Assembly (NCBI GenBank): GCA_018830745.1
Contig: JAHJRU010000180.1
Coordinates: forward strand, 1 to 7,199
From: Chloroflexota bacterium
GTDB lineage: Bacteria; Chloroflexota; Dehalococcoidia; Dehalococcoidales; JAHJRU01
Direction of reading: 5' to 3'
Length of the DNA stretch: 7,199 nt
Shown: positions 1 through 6,388 of the stretch, piece by piece
Layout of the letters: every line of letters begins with the position of its first letter
How positions within the stretch are numbered: the first letter of the stretch is position 1
Notes under the pieces: generated by a model
What the model saw: only the letters and a program-made list of their open reading frames with translations
Database searches by the model: none
Told to the model about the DNA's origin: nothing
Position numbers and translations under genes: made by a program

Positions 1-1242
1 CCCGCAACGCACTTTATCTCCAGGCTTTATGCCCGCCTTCTCCAGAGCCTTGCCGGCAACCCTGATAACTCGCTGCCTCAGTTGCCCCCGCACCTCAATA
101 CTGCTGGTATCGCTTCCGGCCACCAGCCGCTCCAGGTCCGGTTGCATCACCACAAAAGCATCCCCATCTTTACGCACCCTGCTCCTGGCATCCGCTGGCT
201 GAGGCCGGAAAATCTTCTTCGGCACCGCGAGAGGCACTTCATTACCACCGGGCAGAGCCTGCAGCCGCTCCGCCACTTTTTGCATCAGCGCCGATACCCC
301 TTCACCGGTAGACGCGGCAATGAAATTAACATCTACTCCGCTATCAGAAAAACCAGCCTTAATCTCGGCTAAACGAGCCTTCACCTGGGGTAAGTCAATC
401 TTGTTAACCGCCACCAGCTGCGGTTTTTTCGCCAGTGCCGAATCATACAGGCTGAGTTCCACATTTACCATCACCATGTCTTCCACCGGAGACGCCGAAT
501 TGCCATCAACCAAGTGAAGCACTATTTTAGTGCGGGTGATATGCCGCAAAAAATCGTGGCCTAATCCCTTTCCAAGGTGAGCCCCAGCCACCAGCCCCGG
601 TATCTCGGCCATGACTAACCTTTCCCTCCCGACCTCAACCACGCCCAGGGCCGGCTCCAGGGTGGTAAAGGGGTAGTCCGCAATCTTCGGCCTGGCAGCA
701 GAAGCATTCGAAAGCAGGGTTGATTTACCGGCGTTCGGGAAGCCGATTATACCCACATCGGCAATGAGCCTTAACTCCAGTATCAGGGCTTTTTCTTCCC
801 CCGTCTCTCCTTTTTGAGCCAGATGCGGCGTCTGGTTGATCGACGAGGCGTAATGAATATTACCCAACCCGCCTTTACCCCCAATGGCAACAGTAGCCTG
901 CTGACCGGCCCTCTCCAGATCTGCTATAAGTGCATCGCCAGTAAACTGCGTTTTGTCGATGACCATAGTCCCCAACGGCACCGGTATTATCAGGTCCTCA
1001 CCATTCCTACCATGCATTTTCTTACCCTTGCCGTCCCCTCCAGAGCCAGCGCGGTATATTCTCTTATGCTTAAAACTTCGCAGGCTGGTGGGGCTGGCAT
1101 CCGCTCTGAAAATCACGTTTCCACCATCACCCCCATCGCCACCATCAGGACCTCCGTACGGCACGAACTTCTCCCGGCGCATACTCACCACTCCGTTGCC
1201 GCCTTTTCCAGCACTAACTATTATTTCCACCCGGTCATACAT
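1..1242 (-). CDS. obg: Obg/CgtA GTPase, 3' end cut by window
   Basis: Obg is a large P-loop GTPase that binds the 50S ribosomal subunit and acts in ribosome maturation, stress response and cell-cycle control. The visible 414 codons show all three domains. The glycine-rich Obg fold covers about residues 1-158 (GKGGNG, REKFVPYGGPDGGDGG). The G domain has G1 GFPNAGKS at 167-174, the G2 region DYPFTT at 189-194, G3 EIPG at 213-216, G4 NKID at 280-283 and a G5-like AAST at 309-312. A C-terminal OCT domain begins near 349 and reaches KPGDKVRCG at the window edge. Family length is about 420-430, so only roughly ten residues should be missing. The ATG start has an in-frame TAA two codons upstream and a GGAGG about 15 bases before it. 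G3 normally begins with Asp and here has Glu. The gene lies downstream of dnaA on the same strand with a long spacer, so it probably has its own promoter. Confidence 0.96.
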   Translation of the reverse strand, partial: MYDRVEIIVSAGKGGNGVVSMRREKFVPYGGPDGGDGGDGGNVIFRADASPTSLRSFKHKRIYRAGSGGDGKGKKMHGRNGEDLIIPVPLGTMVIDKTQFTGDALIADLERAGQQATVAIGGKGGLGNIHYASSINQTPHLAQKGETGEEKALILELRLIADVGIIGFPNAGKSTLLSNASAARPKIADYPFTTLEPALGVVEVGRERLVMAEIPGLVAGAHLGKGLGHDFLRHITRTKIVLHLVDGNSASPVEDMVMVNVELSLYDSALAKKPQLVAVNKIDLPQVKARLAEIKAGFSDSGVDVNFIAASTGEGVSALMQKVAERLQALPGGNEVPLAVPKKIFRPQPADARSRVRKDGDAFVVMQPDLERLVAGSDTSSIEVRGQLRQRVIRVAGKALEKAGIKPGDKVRCG

Positions 1243-1561
1243 AGTTTAAATACATTACCTCCATACCGCTTGTCCACATCTCTATTAATATTATAATTCT
1301 AAGTGCTATCAAATATACAGTTTAAATATTAATCATCATATTCATAGTAGTGGTAATAACTGGAGCGTAGGCGAAGCTCTTTGCCGAAATTCGCTATTAT
1401 TTTAAGCTGAGTTCCCCCTGTCTATCAACAAAGGAACATGCTTTTAAAGAAGACGCTGGGAGAGTGTTTCAGGGTGAGTTTTTTTATCAGGAGGTGCAAA
1501 AAGTGTTCATGCGGTGAGGATGGTTTGTGGAAAGAGGGTTTCGTGGTGGAGGGGGTAGTTT
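1243..1561. other. AT-rich spacer between dnaA and obg
   Basis: These 319 bases hold no convincing gene on either strand; the short minus-strand reading frames stop within about 8 codons. The half nearest obg is markedly AT-rich and carries promoter-like sequence for obg. A single DnaA-box-like nonamer, TTGTCCACA, lies at 1270-1278 on the plus strand, one mismatch from the classical TTATCCACA. A second, poorer match (TTTGTGGAAAG, near 1514) exists, but there is no cluster, so an origin is not supported. A 10-base direct repeat AGTTTAAATA occurs at 1243-1252 and 1319-1328. No hairpin followed by a T-run marks a clear dnaA terminator. Confidence 0.6.
1290..1312 (-). promoter_or_regulatory. possible obg promoter region
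   Basis: Read on the minus strand, the segment contains TTGATA (1307-1312; five of six bases match the -35 consensus) and a perfect TATAAT (1290-1295) in very AT-rich DNA about 50 bases upstream of the obg start. The spacing between them is only 11 bases, so they cannot form one sigma-70 promoter. Either TATAAT works with a poorer -35 element, or TTGATA works with the weaker ATTAAT 17 bases downstream. A promoter in this stretch is plausible from composition and position, but the exact elements are not settled. Confidence 0.3.
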
Positions 1562-2896
1562 TTAGGTTAGCTGGCGTAAGATGGTGTTTACTCTGCGCTT
1601 CAGGGGTGAGGAGTTTCGCAGGGCGGCGGTTATTTTTTCACAGGAGTGGATGACGGTGGAATGGTCTCTGCCACCCATCTCTTTACCGATTTGTTCCAGG
1701 GAGCAACTGGTTTTCTCTCTGAGGATGTACATGGCTACCTGGCGGCCCAGAGAGGTTTCTCTATCGCGCTTGCGGCTGATAAGGTCGGCGGACGACAGCT
1801 TAAAGCTACTGGCGACCAGATCAATTATTTTTGTTGGTGAGATGGAGTTGAGTATTGGCTTCCTGGTGGCGATATCCTCGAGTGCCTGCATGGCCAGGTC
1901 TATGGTAGGTTCGGCCCTTACCAGGGTGGAGAAGGCAATGACCCGGTTTAGAGAACCCTCTAACTGTCTGATGTTATCTTGCTTCTGGCTGGCAATGAAC
2001 TCCAGCACTTCCGCAGGAATGACGGCGCCAGCCTGTTCCGCTTTAGCTTGCAGGATAGCTAAACGTGTCTCCCAATCCGGCGGTTGAATATCAACGATCA
2101 AACCCCATTCGAAACGGGAGAGCAGGCGGTTCTCCAGCAAGGGCATCGAGGTGGGGGGACAATCGCTGGTAATAACTATCTGGTGGTTGGCATTGTGGAG
2201 CTCATTGAAGGTGTGGAAAAAGCTTTCCTCGGTTTGCTCTTTGCCACTGATGAAGTGGATGTCGTCTATCAACAATATGTCAACACTTCTATACCGGTTG
2301 TTGAACTCGTCGGTTTTTCTCTGGCGGATGGCCTGGATAAATTCATTGGTAAACCGCTCAGCACTGGCGTAGATAACCGTGAGCTTATTGGCTACTGCGC
2401 TATGGCCAATCGCCTGGAGCAGATGGGTTTTACCCAAGCCGGCCCCCCCGTAAATAAATAACGGGTTATAACCGTGTCCGGGGTTGTCGGCCACGCTCAT
2501 TGCCGCAGCGGAAGCCAGACGGTTACAGCTGCCAACGATGAAGGAAGCAAAAGAATATTTAGGGTTAAGACTCAGGGTATGCACCGGGCAATCCCGGTGG
2601 TTATCCGGGTGTTCCCCGTTGTTACCCCCAGAGCCGCCCGGCAAGCTGCCTACCCGAAACTGTGCCTTAGTGTCACTCTGTGTGAGATTTGACAGGGTTT
2701 TCTCTATCAAAGACCGCTGGTTTTTATCCAGGTATTCTTCCACAAAGGTGTTGGGTACGCCAATGACAAATTGCCCATCCTGGAAAGCCAGGCCAATGGT
2801 TTTTTCCAACCAGGTTCTATAGTTGGCCTTGCTGACCTGCATCTGGAGTTCACCCAGAGCTGCTTCCCAGAGCTCTTGTGACGTTTTTACTTTCAT
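1562..2896 (-). CDS. dnaA: Chromosomal replication initiator DnaA
   Basis: DnaA is the AAA+ initiator that binds DnaA boxes, melts the origin and helps load the replicative helicase. The 444-residue protein has the usual architecture. Domain I covers about 1-78 and has the typical ELWEAAL and FVEEYL helices. A short Gly/Asn-rich linker spans roughly 80-108. The AAA+ domain III has Walker A GGAGLGKT at 150-157, Walker B LLIDD at 208-212, sensor I TSD at 244-246, the SRFEWGL segment with the expected arginine finger R261, and RQLEGSLNR with R310 at sensor II. DNA-binding domain IV carries the family signature GGRDHSTVIHSCEKI at 408-422. Cys247 follows sensor I where Arg is usual (TSDRPP). The ATG is preceded by GGGAGG only 3 bases away, a short spacing. 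dnaN is not downstream; obg is. The upstream leader contains a contiguous array of hairpins. Confidence 0.97.
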   Translation of the reverse strand: MKVKTSQELWEAALGELQMQVSKANYRTWLEKTIGLAFQDGQFVIGVPNTFVEEYLDKNQRSLIEKTLSNLTQSDTKAQFRVGSLPGGSGGNNGEHPDNHRDCPVHTLSLNPKYSFASFIVGSCNRLASAAAMSVADNPGHGYNPLFIYGGAGLGKTHLLQAIGHSAVANKLTVIYASAERFTNEFIQAIRQRKTDEFNNRYRSVDILLIDDIHFISGKEQTEESFFHTFNELHNANHQIVITSDCPPTSMPLLENRLLSRFEWGLIVDIQPPDWETRLAILQAKAEQAGAVIPAEVLEFIASQKQDNIRQLEGSLNRVIAFSTLVRAEPTIDLAMQALEDIATRKPILNSISPTKIIDLVASSFKLSSADLISRKRDRETSLGRQVAMYILREKTSCSLEQIGKEMGGRDHSTVIHSCEKITAALRNSSPLKRRVNTILRQLT

Positions 2897-2957
2897 TGAC
2901 CTCCCATCACCCTTATAGAAAACCGTAAGGTTAAATTACATCAGTATGCTGTTTGGT

Positions 2958-3003
2958 GAGACTGGCGTCTCCAAAATCGGTTTTGCACCAGAGGGGTCTG
3001 GTG
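2958..3003. repeat. three contiguous perfect inverted repeats
   Basis: Three perfect stem-loops abut with zero bases between them. They are GAGAC-TGGC-GTCTC (2958-2971), CAAAA-TCGG-TTTTG (2972-2985) and CACCAGA-GGGG-TCTGGTG (2986-3003). Every loop is exactly 4 bases, and stems are 5, 5 and 7 base pairs. The array ends 61 bases before the dnaA start. No T-run follows on either strand, so it is not an ordinary intrinsic terminator. An alternative pairing on the plus-strand RNA joins 2952-2958 (TTTGGTG) with 2986-2992 (CACCAGA) through one G-U pair; it would compete with the third hairpin. I recognise no known RNA family or repeat class. Confidence 0.85.
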
Positions 3004-3111
3004 GGGGGAGTGGGAGGAGAAACACAGAACTAATGGTAATACTTAAAGATTTTTGTTGGCAAGGTTTGTGCCGTTGGTTGGGGGGCATTTGGCGGTAATA
3101 CCTCCTCTTAC

Positions 3112-3128
3112 AAGGTCTGTCAGACTTT
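3112..3128. promoter_or_regulatory. operator-like palindrome
   Basis: The sequence AAGGTCTG-T-CAGACTTT is symmetric about position 3120, with seven of eight base pairs matching and one G/T mismatch. It lies in the dnaA/fmt control region, upstream of the candidate fmt promoter. The length and single-base centre suit a dimeric regulator, but no specific regulator is recognised and a chance palindrome cannot be excluded. Confidence 0.35.
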
Positions 3129-3171
3129 CAAATCTTGTTGTTTTTCTGGGGTATAGGCTTAAAAGAGATGG

Positions 3172-3200
3172 TTGTGGCAATAAATATTTGGTGTTAGAAT
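3172..3200 (+). promoter_or_regulatory. candidate fmt promoter
   Basis: A -35-like TTGTGG (3172-3177; three of six consensus positions) and a -10 TAGAAT (3195-3200; five of six) are separated by exactly 17 bases. Transcription would begin near 3207, giving a very short leader that contains GGGAGGG (3209-3215) four bases before the fmt ATG. The good -10, ideal spacing and position support the call; the weak -35 limits it. Confidence 0.45.
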
Positions 3201-3219
3201 TTAGTACTGGGAGGGTTAG

Positions 3220-4170
3220 ATGCGGGTTGTTTTTATGGGTACCCCAGAGTTTGGCATTCCCCCTCTGGAGCACCTCCTGCTCAGCCAGCACGAAGTGGTG
3301 GCGGTTTATACCCCGCCGGATAAGCCGGCGGGCCGGGGGCGTGCCCTGGCCTCTTCGCCGGTAAAGAGAGCGGCGGAGAAAATGGGCCTGCCGGTGGTAC
3401 AGCCGGATAGTTTGAAAACAGCCGAGGCGCTCGCCGGGCTAGCCGACTTCAGCCCGGAGGCGATAGTGGTGGCTGCCTACGGCCAGATTTTACCCCCGGC
3501 GGTCCTGGCGCTTCCGCGATGGGGTTGCCTTAATATCCACCCGTCATTATTGCCGAAGTTCAGAGGGGCGTCGCCGGTAGCCGGGGCTATTCTGGCGGGC
3601 GATGAGTTCGCCGGGGTGAGCATTATGCTGCTGGACCGGGGCATGGATACGGGGCCCGTATTCGCCCGGGGGCAAATTGGTATCTCAGCCGGCGATACCA
3701 CCGGCACCCTTACCGCCAAGCTGTCTATAATTGGAGCAAGGTTGCTCCAGGAGGTTTTGGTTTACTGGCCAAGGGGCGAGCTGTCTCCGCAACCTCAGAA
3801 CGGGGCGGAGGCCACGTATACCGCTCCCATCGTCAAAGGGGATGGCGAGATTAACTGGCACCTCTCAGCGGTGGAAATATGGCGCCGGGTACGTGCCTTT
3901 CAACCCTGGCCCGGGTGTTATACTGGATGGCAGGGCAAGCAGCTAAAGATAATAGAGGCGGAGCCCGTTCCCAGCGGCGGGGAAACCGAGGTCGGGCGAG
4001 TAGTGCCGCTATCTCTGCCTGGGGGGCAAAAGGTGGGATTTGGTGTGGTTACCGGGTCCGGGATTCTGGGAGTGATAACGGTCCAGCCCGAGGGGAAGCG
4101 GCCCATGTCAGCCGGAGAGTTTATTAGAGGTCAGCGGCAGTTCGTGGGGGAAAAGCTCGGTAAACCGTAG
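3220..4170 (+). CDS. fmt: Methionyl-tRNA formyltransferase
   Basis: Fmt transfers a formyl group from 10-formyltetrahydrofolate to the amino group of Met-tRNA(fMet), producing the initiator for bacterial translation. The 316-residue length is standard. The N-terminal catalytic domain opens with VVFMGTPEFG near residue 3, and the formyltransferase motif NIHPSLLPKFRG lies at 105-116. The expected catalytic residues N105, H107 and D143 (in DRGMDTG) are all present. An OB-like C-terminal domain for tRNA binding occupies about 208-316 and starts near ATYTAPIVKGDGEINW. The ATG has a GGGAGGG ribosome binding site and a candidate promoter just upstream. No def (peptide deformylase) gene, the frequent partner, is adjacent in this window; mazG follows after 22 bases, so the two are probably co-transcribed. 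Confidence 0.97.
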   Translation: MRVVFMGTPEFGIPPLEHLLLSQHEVVAVYTPPDKPAGRGRALASSPVKRAAEKMGLPVVQPDSLKTAEALAGLADFSPEAIVVAAYGQILPPAVLALPRWGCLNIHPSLLPKFRGASPVAGAILAGDEFAGVSIMLLDRGMDTGPVFARGQIGISAGDTTGTLTAKLSIIGARLLQEVLVYWPRGELSPQPQNGAEATYTAPIVKGDGEINWHLSAVEIWRRVRAFQPWPGCYTGWQGKQLKIIEAEPVPSGGETEVGRVVPLSLPGGQKVGFGVVTGSGILGVITVQPEGKRPMSAGEFIRGQRQFVGEKLGKP

Positions 4171-4180
4171 CCATGAGATG

Positions 4181-4187
4181 AGGAGGG
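4181..4187 (+). promoter_or_regulatory. ribosome binding site setting the mazG start
   Basis: AGGAGGG lies 5 bases before GTG at 4193. It would sit inside the coding region if the upstream ATG at 4178 were used, and that ATG has no Shine-Dalgarno sequence of its own. This favours GTG 4193 as the mazG start. Confidence 0.7.
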
Positions 4188-4192
4188 CCGGA

Positions 4193-4975
4193 GTGTCTTT
4201 GCCGGAGAACCTGAACGAGTTTGATACCCTGGTGGCGATTATTGCCCGGCTGAGGGCGCCGGGGGGCTGCCCCTGGGACCGCCAGCAGAGCCACGCTTCG
4301 CTGCGGGAAAACCTGCTCGAAGAATGCTACGAGGTGCTGGAGGCTCTCGACCATGAAGACGCCGGTAAACTTAGTGACGAGCTGGGGGACCTGCTGATGC
4401 AGATAGTCTTCCATATCCAGATTGCTCACGAAGAAGGGGAGTTCGAACTGGGGGATGTGGTAAGGGGCATAAACACAAAATTGATTCATCGCCATCCCCA
4501 TATTTTCGGCTCCGAGAAGGTAAGAGATGCTGAGGAAGTGGCCCTTAACTGGGAGGCGCTGAAGCAGGAGGAGAGGGAGGACGGCACCTCCATCCTTGAT
4601 AGCGTGCCCCGGCAGATGCCTGCCCTGGGACGCAGCCAGTCGATACAGCGCCGGGTGGCGCAGGTCGGCTTCGACTGGCCAGAGGTTGACGGCATCATTG
4701 AGAAGTTGTCGGAGGAAATCGGTGAATTAAAGCAGGCGGAAGATGAAGAATCAAGGGAGCGGGAATTCGGCGACGTGCTCTTTGCCCTGGTCAATATCGC
4801 CCGGCGGATGGGGGTCGACTCTGAGGCAGCCCTGCGGGCAGCCAACCAGCGGTTCACCCGCCGCTTTAATTATATGGAGGAGGTCTGCCGCCGGCGCGGG
4901 GTGAATTTCGCCAGGTTGTCCCTGGAGGAGCAGAACGCGCTGTGGGAGGAAGCCAAGGAGGGGCTGAAAGAATAG
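4193..4975 (+). CDS. mazG: MazG-family nucleoside triphosphate pyrophosphohydrolase
   Basis: MazG hydrolyses (d)NTPs to the monophosphate and pyrophosphate, acting as a house-cleaning enzyme and, in some bacteria, modulating nucleotide or alarmone pools. From the preferred GTG start the product is 260 residues, the usual size for the two-domain bacterial form. The first MazG domain has CPWD at 26-29, the metal-binding EECYE at 43-47 and ELGD at 63-66, followed by RHPHIFG at 100-106 and the NWEALKQEE segment. The second domain follows GFDW (159-162), with EEIGEL near 174 and EFGD at 191-194, so both helical metal sites look intact. An alternative ATG at 4178 would add five residues but has no ribosome binding site. 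The gene follows fmt by 22 bases and is probably in the same transcript. It ends convergently with the tRNA gene. Confidence 0.95.
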   Translation: MSLPENLNEFDTLVAIIARLRAPGGCPWDRQQSHASLRENLLEECYEVLEALDHEDAGKLSDELGDLLMQIVFHIQIAHEEGEFELGDVVRGINTKLIHRHPHIFGSEKVRDAEEVALNWEALKQEEREDGTSILDSVPRQMPALGRSQSIQRRVAQVGFDWPEVDGIIEKLSEEIGELKQAEDEESREREFGDVLFALVNIARRMGVDSEAALRAANQRFTRRFNYMEEVCRRRGVNFARLSLEEQNALWEEAKEGLKE

Positions 4976-5064
4976 CAGCACGGTGATATGGCGGGCGGAG
5001 ATGCGCAGTTGCGCAATTACGTAAATACTCTGAGTGAGGTTGGCATAAATTGAAGGAATGAAAC

Positions 5065-5142
<78 letters not shown>

Positions 5143-5152
5143 ACAGACTTAT

Positions 5153-5181
5153 ATTATAAGCGTAATTAAACCATTCGGCAA
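5153..5181 (-). promoter_or_regulatory. strong tRNA-Pro promoter with symmetric -10 region
   Basis: On the minus strand, TTGCCG (5176-5181; four of six -35 bases) is followed after exactly 17 bases by a perfect TATAAT (5153-5158), which would start transcription a few bases before the tRNA. The -10 lies inside a perfect palindrome, CTTATA-T-TATAAG (5148-5160). The plus strand therefore also carries a -10-like TATTAT (5152-5157) pointing at the divergent mutase-like gene. Confidence 0.75.
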
Positions 5182-5200
5182 GGAGCAATAAAGGAGAGCG

Positions 5201-6388
5201 GTGAAATACTGCGTTATTATAGTGGATGGCGCCTCTGGCTTGCCAATTAAGGAGAGGGATAGTAAGACCTGTCTGGAGCTGGCTAAGACCCCTGGTTTGG
5301 ATTTCATGGCGGCTGGGGGGGCTCTGGGGCTGGTCCGCACCGTGCCGCCGGGGATGGAGCCGTCCAGCGCCTGCGCCTGTATGTCCGTTCTGGGGTATGA
5401 CCCCCGGACTTACTACCGCGGAAGGGCGGCTATTGAGGCTAAGAGTATGGGCATTCCCATCGAGGCGGGGGAAGCCGTTTTTCGCTGTAACCTGGTAGCC
5501 GTTGACGGCGGCAGGATGTGGGACTACAGCGCCGGGCATATCAGCACGGCCGAGGCGCAGCAGCTTATCACCGCGGTAAACGAGGAACTGGGCAATGAAA
5601 ACGTCCACTTTTATCCCGGGGTGAGCTACCGGCATATCTGCAAGTTAAAGGGACAGGAGGAAACGCTGCGAGCTAACTGCACCCCACCCCATGATATTCC
5701 CGGTAAGCCGGTGGCTGAGTTTCTGCCCCGGGGTCCGGGGAGCGAATTTCTGCGCCACCTGATGCAGCGCTCGGAGGCGGTTCTCCGTGACCATGCGGTA
5801 AATGTAGAGCGCCGGGCTCGTGGCGATATACCGGCGACGACTATATGGCTATTCTGGGGCAGCGGACAGGTGCCGGAAATGCCGCCCTTTGAGCGGGTTT
5901 ATGGCCTGCGCGCGGCTATGACCTCCGGGGTCGACCTCCTCCGAGGCCTGGCGCAGATGGCGGGAATGACGGTGCTGGAGATACCGGGCGTTACCGATGG
6001 CCTGGACAATGATTATGCGGCTCAAGCCAAGGGAGCTTTGGAGGCATTTAGGGAGCACGACCTGGTGGTGGTCCACATCGAAGCGCCGGACGAAGCTGCC
6101 CACGGTGGCCATGCCGATGAGAAGATAGAGGCTATCCAGCGGGTGGACAGAGAGGTTATCAGTCAAATCCGTTCCTGGCGGGAGGACGATCTGCGGGTGC
6201 TGGTCATGCCTGACCACCCCACCCCGGTTGAGGTCCGCACCCATACCGCCGACCCGGTGCCCTTCCTGCTGTGGGGAGCGGGCGTCACACCGGATGGCGC
6301 CAGACGCTTCACCGAAGGGGAAGCCAAAGGCACTGGCGTTTTTATAGAGGAAGGGTATAATATTATGGGTAAGCTGGTCGGAAGGTAA
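5201..6388 (+). CDS. apgM: ApgM-type phosphoglycerate mutase family protein, possible homoserine kinase
   Basis: This 395-residue protein belongs to the cofactor-independent phosphoglycerate mutase branch of the alkaline phosphatase superfamily, in the archaeal-type (ApgM) lineage. Family landmarks include VIIVDG with D9, a nucleophile-serine region PSSACACMSVLGYDP at 54-68 (S56 the likely nucleophile), YYRGRAAIEA near 71-80, and TPPHDIPGKP at 161-170. The metal-ligand motifs PDEAAH (D297, H301), MPDH (D338, H339) and THTADPVPF (H348) are also present. All expected metal ligands are retained, so it is probably an active enzyme. The usual ApgM motif, as I know it, has an acidic residue after the serine (GSD); here it is Ala, with Cys58 and Cys60 nearby. 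It starts at GTG with AAGGAG four bases upstream. It lies 2 bases before lysC, and ApgM-like proteins next to threonine-pathway genes have been proposed as homoserine kinases. That role is favoured by context but not proven; glycolytic mutase remains the alternative. Confidence 0.88.
   Translation: MKYCVIIVDGASGLPIKERDSKTCLELAKTPGLDFMAAGGALGLVRTVPPGMEPSSACACMSVLGYDPRTYYRGRAAIEAKSMGIPIEAGEAVFRCNLVAVDGGRMWDYSAGHISTAEAQQLITAVNEELGNENVHFYPGVSYRHICKLKGQEETLRANCTPPHDIPGKPVAEFLPRGPGSEFLRHLMQRSEAVLRDHAVNVERRARGDIPATTIWLFWGSGQVPEMPPFERVYGLRAAMTSGVDLLRGLAQMAGMTVLEIPGVTDGLDNDYAAQAKGALEAFREHDLVVVHIEAPDEAAHGGHADEKIEAIQRVDREVISQIRSWREDDLRVLVMPDHPTPVEVRTHTADPVPFLLWGAGVTPDGARRFTEGEAKGTGVFIEEGYNIMGKLVGR

Larger units (their letters stand above)
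2897..3219. other. divergent dnaA/fmt control region
   Basis: This 323-base spacer lies between divergent dnaA and fmt start codons. It has no recognisable protein gene. It holds the dnaA ribosome binding site (GGGAGG, 2900-2905, minus), the triple inverted-repeat array at 2958-3003, a G-rich purine stretch at about 3000-3020, an operator-like palindrome at 3112-3128, and a promoter plus ribosome binding site for fmt at 3172-3215. A further small inverted repeat AACC-GTAA-GGTT lies at 2921-2932. I found no good match to TTATCCACA, so an origin with classical DnaA boxes is not apparent. A 50-codon minus-strand reading frame (2936-3088) lies within it and is treated as a hypothesis only. Confidence 0.7.

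Noticed and set aside
814..1296. 160-codon plus-strand open frame antisense to obg
   Set aside because: Obg on the minus strand is unmistakable over the same bases. The frame is a by-product of its composition.
1243..1328. Direct repeat AGTTTAAATA flanking the obg promoter region
   Set aside because: Ten AT-rich bases repeated twice in AT-rich DNA is weak evidence for a functional iteron.
1438..1653. 71-codon plus-strand frame with a cysteine cluster (CKKCSC) in the dnaA-obg spacer
   Set aside because: It overlaps the 3' end of dnaA antisense, its AAAGGA ribosome site is only 2 bases from the ATG, and the protein resembles nothing. The cysteines alone are not enough.
4173..4192. ATG codons at 4173 and 4178 as mazG starts
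   Set aside because: The first hits a stop after two codons. The second is in frame but lacks a ribosome binding site, whereas GTG at 4193 has an ideal one.
5005..5025. TGCGC-AGTT-GCGCA hairpin and TTACGTAA palindrome between mazG and the tRNA
   Set aside because: Considered as a terminator for either convergent unit, but no T-run follows on either strand and the stem is only 5 base pairs.
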